Position numbers and translations under genes: made by a program. Positions 54,603-61,870 of a DNA stretch of 64,000 nucleotides are shown here, one piece after another. Location of the stretch: the NCBI RefSeq assembly GCF_004343585.1, contig NZ_SLYW01000002.1:930001-994000 (forward strand). Direction: 5' to 3'. The notes beneath the pieces are model-generated. The model did not search any database. It had not been told where the DNA came from and was given only the letters and a program-made list of their open reading frames with translations. The DNA comes from Neorhizobium sp. JUb45. Its GTDB lineage: Bacteria; Pseudomonadota; Alphaproteobacteria; Rhizobiales; Rhizobiaceae. The stretch's first letter is position 1. Every line of letters begins with the position of its first letter.

Positions 54603-55625
54603 TCAACGAACCGGCGGTGCGTACTGCAGGCCGCCCTTGCTCCACAGAGCGTTGAGGCCGCGAGCGATCTTCAGCGGGCTGCCCTGACCGATGTTGCGCT
54701 CGAAAACTTCGCCGTAATTGCCGACGTTCTTGACGATGTTGTAAGCCCAGTCGTTCTTCAGGCCGAGGTCGGTACCGATCTTGGTATCGGCTTCGGTGCC
54801 GAGGAAACGCTTGATGTCCGGGTTGGTCGAGTTCTTCATCTCATCGACATTGGCCGAGGTGATGCCGAATTCTTCAGCCTGAACCAGCGCGTAACCAGCC
54901 CAGGTCACGACGTCGAGCCACTTGTCGTCGCCCTGACGAACGGCCGGAGCAAGCGGCTCCTTGGAGATGATTTCCGGCAGAATGACGTGATCGTCCGGGT
55001 TGGACAGCGCCAGACGCGTTGCATACAGGCCCGACTGGTCGGTCGTGTAGACGTCGCAACGGCCGGCCTGATAGGCGGCGTTCACTTCTTCGAGCTTTTC
55101 AAAGACGACCGGGTTGTACTGCAGGTTGTTGGTCTTGAAATAGTCGGCAAGGTTGAGTTCGGTCGTCGTGCCGGACTGTACGCAGACAGCGGCGCCGGAC
55201 AGTTCGAGAGCCGACTTCACGTTCAGCGACTTCGGAACCATGAAGCCCTGGCCATCGTAGTAGTTGACGTAACGGAAGTTGAAGCCCAGCGCGGTGTCGC
55301 GGCTGATGGTCCAGGTCGTGTTACGGGCCAGAATGTCGACTTCGCCGGACTGCAGGGCGGTGAAGCGGCTCTGCGCGGTGGTCGGCGTGTACTTCACCTT
55401 GGTGGCGTCGCCGAAGACGGCAGCGGCAACGGCGCGGCAATAATCGACGTCAAAGCCCTTCCAGGCGCCAGATGCGTCCGGCTGTGCAAAGCCGGCGAGA
55501 CCGGTGTTGACGCCGCACTGAACGAAGCCCTTTGCCTTGACGTCATCGAGCGTGGCGGCGGATGCAGCCGAGCTGATGCCCAGAACTGCCGCGCCAATCG
55601 CAGCTGACAGAAGCGTCTTTTTCAT
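54603..55625 (-). CDS. aapJ: General L-amino acid-binding protein AapJ
   Basis: 340 residues with a signal peptide (MKKTLLSAAIGAAVLGISSA, cleavage near ASA-AT). The mature protein is a family-3 solute-binding fold: FVQCGVNTGLAGFAQPDASG, WKGFDVDYCRAVAAAVFGDA, VDILARNTTWTISRDTALGF. It captures L-amino acids in the periplasm. It starts at ATG 55625; a longer frame upstream lacks a signal. Confidence 0.96.
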   Translation of the reverse strand: MKKTLLSAAIGAAVLGISSAASAATLDDVKAKGFVQCGVNTGLAGFAQPDASGAWKGFDVDYCRAVAAAVFGDATKVKYTPTTAQSRFTALQSGEVDILARNTTWTISRDTALGFNFRYVNYYDGQGFMVPKSLNVKSALELSGAAVCVQSGTTTELNLADYFKTNNLQYNPVVFEKLEEVNAAYQAGRCDVYTTDQSGLYATRLALSNPDDHVILPEIISKEPLAPAVRQGDDKWLDVVTWAGYALVQAEEFGITSANVDEMKNSTNPDIKRFLGTEADTKIGTDLGLKNDWAYNIVKNVGNYGEVFERNIGQGSPLKIARGLNALWSKGGLQYAPPVR

Positions 55626-55965
55626 TTTCCCAACCTTATCTTTTCTTGTGATGGATCCCAGTCGGCCGCCAGTAAACAGGTTGCGGCCCTGACTGCTCGC
55701 AAGGCCTCCCAGAGCGAGCAATGCCTATCACAGTCGCAAATGCAGTCATGGTCAAGATGTGGCTGCCTAAATCCTGCCTCAAATCACCAGAAATACGAAA
55801 AAATGCACAGTCGATGGGCAAAAGCTCAATAGCTAGGCGGCGATTGCGTAAGCACTAAGCTGTGGTAACGCCGATATTTTCTCGGCTTTGCCTGCGACTT
55901 GACCCTGCGCATGCGTGTCTGCCAAAGATTGCGTCACATCTTTGAAAGAGAGCCGTGAGCAGGAT
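55626..55965. other. Divergent control region of aapJ and metC
   Basis: 340 bases between two divergent genes. It holds the candidate aapJ promoter at 55728-55756. No reading frame here looks protein-coding, and I see no riboswitch-like element before metC. Confidence 0.5.
55728..55756 (-). promoter_or_regulatory. Candidate promoter of the aap operon
   Basis: A perfect rhizobial -35 box CTTGAC and a weak -10 box CTGTGA, 17 bases apart on the minus strand, about 100 bases before the aapJ start. Confidence 0.45.
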
Positions 55966-57156
55966 ATGACAAAAGACACTTTTTTAGACAATGCTGGTCC
56001 AAATACGCGCCTGGCGCATATCGGGTACAATCCCCGCGATTATCATGGCTTTGTCAATCCTCCGGTCGTTCATGCCTCGACTGTGCTTTTCCCCGATTGC
56101 GGCACGATGGAACGCCGGGAACAGAAGTATACATACGGTACCCGCGGCACCACGACGACGGATGCCCTTTGTGACGCGCTCAATGAACTTGAAGGCTCGG
56201 CAGGAACGGTTCTTGTGCCGTCGGGGCTTGCTGCCATCAGCATTCCGTTCCTGGCCTATCTGTCGGCGGGAGATCACGCGCTGATCGTCGATTCGGTCTA
56301 TGAACCCGCGCGCCATTTCTGCGATACGATGCTGACGCGCCTCGGTGTCGAGATCGAATATTACGACCCGGAAATTGGCGCCGGTATCGAAGCTCTGATC
56401 CGGCCGAACACGAAGCTGGTGCATACCGAAGCGCCGGGATCGAACACGATGGAAATGCAGGATATCCGCGCCATCAGCGATGCGGCGCACCGGCATGATT
56501 GCGTCGTGACGCTGGACAATACCTGGGCCACGCCGCTTTACTTCAAGCCGCTTGATTTCGGTGCTGACGTGTCCATCCATGCGACCACGAAATATCCGTC
56601 CGGCCATTCCGATATCGTCATGGGGTCGGTATCCGCCAATGCAAAATACTGGCCGAAACTGCTTGCTGCCCATGGTGCGATGGGCATCTGTGGTGCGCCG
56701 GATGATGCCTATCAGATTCTGCGCGGATTGCGGACCATGGGTGTGCGCCTCGATCATCACCAGAAGAGCGCGCTGGACATCGCGCATTGGCTCGAGAGCC
56801 GCGATGATGTCGCCAGGGTTCTTCATCCTGCTTTGCCGAGCTTTCCCGGCCATGATCTCTGGAAGCGCGATTTCAAGGGCGCAAGTGGCGTGTTCTCGTT
56901 CGTGCTGAAGGTGGACGATGTCGCGCTGTTCAAGCGCCGCAGCCACGCATTGATCGATGCGTTGAAATTTTTTGGTATCGGCTGGTCCTGGGGCGGTTAC
57001 GAAAGCCTCGCCGTGCCGGTCAGCCTTTCCGATCGCACGATCCGCAAGGCGCCGAGCGAAGGTCCGGTCATTCGCCTGCAGATCGGCCTGGAAGACGTTG
57101 CCGACCTCAAGCGCGATCTTGAGGCCGGTTTTGCCGCCGCAGCGGCAGTCAAGTGA
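55966..57156 (+). CDS. metC: Cystathionine beta-lyase
   Basis: 396 residues of the Cys/Met PLP family. The PLP lysine is Lys209 in HATTKYPSGHSDIVMGS. YGTRGTTTTDALCDALNELE and VHTEAPGSNTMEMQDI are typical of the beta-lyase branch. It cleaves cystathionine to homocysteine, pyruvate and ammonia in methionine synthesis. ATG 55966 lies behind GAGCAGGAT. It is divergent from aapJ. Confidence 0.93.
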   Translation: MTKDTFLDNAGPNTRLAHIGYNPRDYHGFVNPPVVHASTVLFPDCGTMERREQKYTYGTRGTTTTDALCDALNELEGSAGTVLVPSGLAAISIPFLAYLSAGDHALIVDSVYEPARHFCDTMLTRLGVEIEYYDPEIGAGIEALIRPNTKLVHTEAPGSNTMEMQDIRAISDAAHRHDCVVTLDNTWATPLYFKPLDFGADVSIHATTKYPSGHSDIVMGSVSANAKYWPKLLAAHGAMGICGAPDDAYQILRGLRTMGVRLDHHQKSALDIAHWLESRDDVARVLHPALPSFPGHDLWKRDFKGASGVFSFVLKVDDVALFKRRSHALIDALKFFGIGWSWGGYESLAVPVSLSDRTIRKAPSEGPVIRLQIGLEDVADLKRDLEAGFAAAAAVK

Positions 57157-58326
57157 TCACGGATCGCCGGCGTTGAAGCCGTAAAGCCAGTCTAGGTCAG
57201 CCGCAAGCGATTGCGGCGACCGCAACGACAGCACCGCATTGCGGGCAAGCCGAACCGGGCCGCGGGCGTGATAGGCGAAGCGATTGAAGGCGCCGCGATT
57301 GCGCACCTTGTCGGTTCTCGTCACACGCTCCTTTTCGAAAGCGGAAAGTCTGTCGGCAAGCGCGCCGGGTCTTGCCAGATGAACGGCCAGACGCGCCGCA
57401 TCCTCGATTGCCATAGACGCGCCCTGGGCAGCAAAAGGCATCATGGCGTGGGCGGAATCGCCGATCAGCACGGTGTCACGACCGTTATGCCATTTGCCGC
57501 GCTCGACTTCGTAGAGCGGCCAGAAGGTGGCATCCTTCGCGTGGCTCAGAAGTTCCTGAATTTGCGAATGCCAGAGCGAAAACTGGCTCATCAGCAGATC
57601 ATGCTGTTTCGTGTTGGCATGCGCCTGCCACGTCTGGCCTGGATTGAGGCCGGTCGAGATGGCAACGACGTTATAGCCGTCTATTTCCTTGAGCGGATAG
57701 GAGACTAGATGCGCGCCAGGCCCCATAAAAGCTGTGACGGCATTGACCTTCAGGGCCGGCGGCGCCTTGCTGGAGGGCACAGTCAGGCGCCAGGCGATGT
57801 TTCCGGAAAATGTCGGGATTGGCGCTTGCGGCACGATGGTGCGTACCTGTGACCAGACGCCGTCCGCACCGATGATCAGATCCGGGCGGTGGCCGGTAAT
57901 GGCGGCAAAGGCATCGGCTCCGGGGTGGTCCAGACGGACGCTGAGGTGAAGCGTGCACAAGGGTTGCTGCTCGACGGCCGACAGCAGGGCGCGCTGAAGC
58001 GTGGTCCGGTGCAGCACACCATAGGGCGCACGCCAGCGCTCGCGCGCAAAACGCCCGACCGGCACATTGGCCAGAACTTTCAAGGACAGGCCGGATGCCA
58101 GCGCGATGTGATCCGGCTCGTTCCAGATCGGCTCCAGCGTCTTCAAGACGCCGAGCTCGGCAAGGATGCGGGATGCATTTGGCGACACCTGCAGGCCGGC
58201 ACCGACTTCCTCGAGGCGGGTGGCCTGTTCGATGATGTCGCAGGCGATACCACGCCGCGCTAATGCCAGCGCCGCCGTCAGCCCGGCCATGCCGGCGCCG
58301 ACGATCGCTACTCTTTTGATTGTCAT
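57157..58326 (-). CDS. FAD-dependent monooxygenase (UbiH/salicylate hydroxylase-like)
   Basis: 389 residues. The FAD Rossmann motif AIVGAGMAGLTAALALARRG opens the protein, and the second FAD motif LIGDSAHAMMPFAAQGASMA is conserved, as is the DG motif (LIIGADGVWSQVR). The substrate cannot be inferred; an aromatic or quinone-like compound is typical for the family. It converges with metC with no gap between stops. The zinc-protein gene starts 16 bases before its start codon on the same strand, so they may be co-transcribed. Confidence 0.9.
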   Translation of the reverse strand: MTIKRVAIVGAGMAGLTAALALARRGIACDIIEQATRLEEVGAGLQVSPNASRILAELGVLKTLEPIWNEPDHIALASGLSLKVLANVPVGRFARERWRAPYGVLHRTTLQRALLSAVEQQPLCTLHLSVRLDHPGADAFAAITGHRPDLIIGADGVWSQVRTIVPQAPIPTFSGNIAWRLTVPSSKAPPALKVNAVTAFMGPGAHLVSYPLKEIDGYNVVAISTGLNPGQTWQAHANTKQHDLLMSQFSLWHSQIQELLSHAKDATFWPLYEVERGKWHNGRDTVLIGDSAHAMMPFAAQGASMAIEDAARLAVHLARPGALADRLSAFEKERVTRTDKVRNRGAFNRFAYHARGPVRLARNAVLSLRSPQSLAADLDWLYGFNAGDP

Positions 58327-58342
58327 GCGCTTGAACCGAAGC

Positions 58343-58588
58343 TCAGGCCGCCTTGACGTGGAAAACGCAACCGGCCGGCTCGGTCTGGTCGGCCTTCAGG
58401 TTCGGATTGTAGCGATAGAGCGTCGAGCAATAGGAGCAGACCTTCTCGTTGTCGTCGCCCATGTCGATATAGATGTGCGGATGGTCGAAGGGCACGTTGG
58501 CGCCCGTGCACATGAATTCCTTGACGCCGATTTCGATTGCCGCGTGACCGCCGTCGTTCTGGAAGTGAGGAATTGCATGCCCGGCCAT
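58343..58588 (-). CDS. zf-CHCC (NDUFS6-like) zinc protein
   Basis: 81 residues. The zinc ligands are visible as Cys27 in FMCTGANVPFDHPHIYIDM, a following His, and the CSYCSTLYRY pair. This matches the zf-CHCC family that includes mitochondrial complex I subunit NDUFS6. A role in complex I assembly or structure is likely by homology. Upstream of the flavin monooxygenase on the same strand. Confidence 0.9.
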   Translation of the reverse strand: MAGHAIPHFQNDGGHAAIEIGVKEFMCTGANVPFDHPHIYIDMGDDNEKVCSYCSTLYRYNPNLKADQTEPAGCVFHVKAA

Positions 58589-58701
58589 GTTCGTCTCCGA
58601 TCGATGTTTTGCGACGGACCTTATAGTGAGGCCCGCTGATTGTGTAGGAAAAATTCTAACGTGACCATTCTCTGAAAGGTCGCATCCTGTCTTTCGTCAG
58701 G

Positions 58702-58956
58702 TCAGCGCCGTGGCTCTCCGCCCGGTGCATAAACCGTCTTCTGCTCGAAGCGGAACTTGTGGCCGCAACGGCATCGGATCATGTATTTGCGCGGATCGTT
58801 CGAGGCGAATTCGGTCACGAACCCCGTCGGCATTTCATCCACCAGAAAGCCCGGCGTCTTGCGGCGCGGATCGTCGTCCTCGGAAACCTCGGCATAACCG
58901 TTGTGTCCGCATTGCGAGCATTCGAGTTTACGGGAATATCGGTCGCGTGCAGCCAA
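58702..58956 (-). CDS. Zinc-ribbon protein with two Cys pairs (unknown)
   Basis: 84 residues with two CxxC-type pairs, CSQCGH near the N-terminus and CRCGH near the C-terminus, giving a zinc ribbon. The middle (SEDDDPRRKTPGFLVDEMPT) is hydrophilic. TTG 58956 has AAAGGA at 6 bases and gives LAARDRYSRKL as the N-terminus. ATG 59004 would add 16 residues with no ribosome site. No enzymatic domain is present. Confidence 0.7.
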   Translation of the reverse strand: MAARDRYSRKLECSQCGHNGYAEVSEDDDPRRKTPGFLVDEMPTGFVTEFASNDPRKYMIRCRCGHKFRFEQKTVYAPGGEPRR

Positions 58957-59125
58957 GATCTGTCCTTTCGATTTGCCGGCGCTTATAGACTGCGTGGATG
59001 CCATGATGAAGTGGATTTGATCGGCCGCACTTGAAACTTGCACTAAAAATTGCGTTTAAGCACCGACGGGCGGTTCCCAAGACGAGGGGCCGTGTGGAAA
59101 ATATGCCGCCGAGACAGGATATGCC

Positions 59126-59902
59126 ATGAACCTCAATGCTCCCGCCTTTACCCAGTTCGACCATGACGGCCTGAAAATCGCGTATTTTGACGAGGGCGAG
59201 CCTTCCGGCGATCCGGTATTGCTGATTCACGGCTTTGCCTCGACGGCCACCGTCAACTGGGTACATCCGGGCTGGCTGAAAACGCTGGGCGAGGCGGGCT
59301 ACCGTGTCATCGCGCTCGACAATCGCGGCCATGGAGCAAGCGACAAGCCGCGCGATGCCGAAGCTTATCGCCCGTGGGTGATGGCGACCGACGCGATCGC
59401 GCTGCTGGATCATCTCGGTATCGATCAAGCGCATGTCATGGGTTATTCGATGGGCGCGCGCATCTCAACCTTCGCCGCACTCGCCAATCCGCAGCGTATC
59501 CGCTCGTTGGTGCTCGGCGGTCTCGGCATCGGCATGACCGACGGCGTTGGCGACTGGGACCCGATCGCCGATGCGCTTGTCGCGCCCGTGATCGACGATA
59601 TCACTCATGAGCGCGGCCGCATGTTCCGCATGTTTGCCGAACAGACGAAAAGTGACCGCGATGCGCTGGCCGCCTGTATTCGCGGTTCGCGCGATCTGGT
59701 GGAACGGTCCGATATGGCGAAGATCGATATCCCGACCCTGATCGGTGTCGGCACCAAGGATGATATCGCCGGTTCACCGCAGGAGCTTGCGGCGCTGATG
59801 CCGAATGCCCGCGCGCTGGATATTCCCAACCGCGACCACATGCTGGCCGTCGGCGACCGCGTGTTCAAGGCGGCCGTGCTGGAATTCTACGCAAGCCTTT
59901 GA
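59126..59902 (+). CDS. Alpha/beta hydrolase
   Basis: 258 residues. The nucleophile is Ser108 in the elbow GYSMGAR; the oxyanion region is LLIHGFASTATVNW; the catalytic His lies in NRDHMLAVGD and the Asp probably in GTKDDIAG. The closest forms are esterases of general type. The substrate is unknown. ATG 59126 follows GACAGGATATGCC. It stands alone, upstream of cysE. Confidence 0.9.
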   Translation: MNLNAPAFTQFDHDGLKIAYFDEGEPSGDPVLLIHGFASTATVNWVHPGWLKTLGEAGYRVIALDNRGHGASDKPRDAEAYRPWVMATDAIALLDHLGIDQAHVMGYSMGARISTFAALANPQRIRSLVLGGLGIGMTDGVGDWDPIADALVAPVIDDITHERGRMFRMFAEQTKSDRDALAACIRGSRDLVERSDMAKIDIPTLIGVGTKDDIAGSPQELAALMPNARALDIPNRDHMLAVGDRVFKAAVLEFYASL

Positions 59903-59946
59903 ATGGCTTTGAACCTATGGTTCATCGGAATGCATTTCCGGTGGCA

Positions 59947-59977
59947 TTGGTATCGTCGCAAACTTGTTCTATATAAT
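59947..59977 (+). promoter_or_regulatory. cysE promoter
   Basis: TTGGTA and CTATAT (overlapping a perfect TATAAT) boxes, 16-17 bases apart, about 30 bases before the cysE ribosome site. Confidence 0.6.
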
Positions 59978-60005
59978 GAGCGCCTGAAGAAACGAGGAAG
60001 TGTCC

Positions 60006-60830
60006 ATGTCCGCACGTCACGAGGCCCTGCAGAAGGATGCCGTCGCAATGGTGGATCCGATCTGGGATACGTTGCGCAACGAGGCACGCGCCGGCGCGGA
60101 ACACGATCCGCTGCTGGCCGCATTTCTCTATTCGACGGTGCTGAACCACCGATCGCTTGAAGATTGCGTCATCCACCGGATCTGCGAACGCCTCGATCAT
60201 CCTGATCTGCAGGCCGTTCTGCTGCGTCAGACGTTTGAGGAAATGCTGGCGGACTGGCCGGAATGGGGTGGTATCCTGCGTGTGGATATCCAGGCCGTTT
60301 ACGATCGCGACCCCGCCTGCCTGCGCTTCCTCGAGGCGGTTCTCTATTTCAAGGGCTTTCATGCCCTGCAGACGCACCGTCTCGCGCACTGGCTTATGAA
60401 CCGTGGTCGCCGTGATTTCGCTTTGTATCTGCAGAGCAGGTCGTCCAGCGTTTTCCAGACTGATATCAATCCCGCAGCGCGCATCGGTCGCGGGATTTTT
60501 CTCGACCATGCCACCGGTCTTGTCGTTGGCGAGACGGCGATCATCGGCGACAATGTTTCCATCCTGCATGGCGTGACGCTTGGCGGCACCGGCAAGGAAG
60601 GCGCGGATCGCCATCCGAAAATTGCCGATGGCGTGCTGATCGGGGCAGGGGCAAAGATCCTCGGCAATATCGAGATCGGTCATTGCTCGCGTGTCGCCGC
60701 CGGTTCGGTGGTTCTCAAATCCGTGCCGCATAACACCACCGTCGCCGGAGTTCCCGCAAAGGTTGTCGGTAACGCCGGCTGCTCGGAGCCTTCGCGCGTG
60801 ATGAACCAGATGGTGCTTTCCGAGGATTGA
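60006..60830 (+). CDS. cysE: Serine O-acetyltransferase
   Basis: 274 residues. It makes O-acetylserine for cysteine synthesis. The N-terminal helical domain (DPIWDTLRNEARAGAEHDPL) is followed by the left-handed beta-helix of hexapeptide repeats: LDHATGLVVGETAIIGDNVS, LHGVTLGGTGKEGADRHPKI, then LIGAGAKILGNIEIGHCSRV. His in the HGVTLGGTG region is catalytic. ATG 60006 was preferred over GTG 60000 because GAGGAA sits 8 bases upstream. Confidence 0.96.
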   Translation: MSARHEALQKDAVAMVDPIWDTLRNEARAGAEHDPLLAAFLYSTVLNHRSLEDCVIHRICERLDHPDLQAVLLRQTFEEMLADWPEWGGILRVDIQAVYDRDPACLRFLEAVLYFKGFHALQTHRLAHWLMNRGRRDFALYLQSRSSSVFQTDINPAARIGRGIFLDHATGLVVGETAIIGDNVSILHGVTLGGTGKEGADRHPKIADGVLIGAGAKILGNIEIGHCSRVAAGSVVLKSVPHNTTVAGVPAKVVGNAGCSEPSRVMNQMVLSED

Positions 60831-60956
60831 CGCTTCCGGACCTGCGCTCTATCTCGCCATTCTCATCGTAGAGGATGGCGGTTTTTCCCGTCTTTACATT
60901 TCCCGCCAACCCATGCCACAAGCGCCGCAACGCGAACTGCAGACGGAGAAACGCCA

Positions 60957-61160
60957 GTGAAACCGGACGAAATCAAGAAACTCGACGCCTATTTCAAGCG
61001 CGTTTTCAATCCGACCTTCGTGGTCAAGGCGCGCCCGCGCAAGGACGACTCGGCCGAAGTTTATGCCGGCGACGAATTCCTCGGTGTGGTTTACATCGAT
61101 GACGAGGACGAAGAGCGCTCCTACAACTTCACGATGGCTATCCTCGACGTCGATCTCTGA
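60957..61160 (+). CDS. DUF3126 family protein
   Basis: 67 residues: MKPDEIKKLDAYFKRVFNPT and VVKARPRKDDSAEVYAGDEF, then a short acidic stretch and the C-terminal NFTMAILDVDL. This matches DUF3126, an alphaproteobacterial family of unknown role. It starts at GTG 60957, 8 bases after GGAG. A terminator follows. Confidence 0.85.
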   Translation: MKPDEIKKLDAYFKRVFNPTFVVKARPRKDDSAEVYAGDEFLGVVYIDDEDEERSYNFTMAILDVDL

Positions 61161-61186
61161 TCGATATCCAGATCGAAGACGATACG

Positions 61187-61211
61187 AGCGGGCTTTCAGG
61201 CCCGCTTTTTC
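61187..61211 (+). terminator. Terminator after the DUF3126 gene
   Basis: AGCGGGC-TTTCAG-GCCCGCT stem followed by TTTTCG, 26 bases past the stop. Confidence 0.85.
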
Positions 61212-61507
61212 GTTGATGGCTCTCGATGTGAGCACGTCGGTTCGGCGCAAGCTTGCGGGCGCATCTTTTTTCGATGAGCCGCCGCTCCTATATTCACCGC
61301 ATCAGCGATGTTCTTCGCTGTCGGGGTGATCTGATGCTTCCAGCAGTCCCGATTTTCCGTCCTATGGGTTGCTCCTTTTCGGAATTGTGATTGCGCAGAC
61401 GAGCGGAGGGCTTAAAATCCTTCGCGAATGAACTAAGTTAAAGGTCCAACGTCTGGTTCGATCACCTCCCAAGGATCGGTTGCTGGACGACTGAGGAATA
61501 AAAGACG
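61212..61507. other. Upstream region of clpS
   Basis: 296 bases with no supported gene. A CTATAT box at about 61291 could be the -10 of the clpSA operon, but I find no matching -35 box. Confidence 0.4.
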
Positions 61508-61861
61508 ATGATCGCAACGCCGATCTTTATGCAGGACGAGAAAAACGGAGACGGCGACAACGGTAATCGCGGGACGTCGGTCATCACCCGAACGAAACCG
61601 AAAACCAAAAAGCCAAGTCTCTACCGTGTGCTTTTGCTGAACGACGACTACACGCCCATGGAGTTCGTCATTCATGTTCTGGAGCGTTTTTTCCAGAAAG
61701 ACCTCGACGCGGCGACGCGCATCATGCTCCACGTTCACAATCACGGCGTGGGGGAATGCGGTGTCTTTACGTATGAGGTCGCAGAGACCAAAGTAAGTCA
61801 GGTCATGGATTTCGCCCGACAGCATCAGCATCCGCTGCAATGTGTTATGGAAAAGAAGTGA
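61508..61861 (+). CDS. clpS: ATP-dependent Clp protease adaptor ClpS
   Basis: 117 residues. It binds N-degron substrates and hands them to ClpA. The conserved core is [20 protein letters not shown] and [20 protein letters not shown]. The N-terminal 35 residues are flexible and charged, as usual for the adaptor. ATG 61508 lies behind GAGGAATAAAAGACG; ATG 61529 is an alternative. It is 9 bases upstream of clpA. Confidence 0.95.
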   Translation: MIATPIFMQDEKNGDGDNGNRGTSVITRTKPKTKKPSLYRVLLLNDDYTPMEFVIHVLERFFQKDLDAATRIMLHVHNHGVGECGVFTYEVAETKVSQVMDFARQHQHPLQCVMEKK

Positions 61862-61870
61862 GGTAACGCC

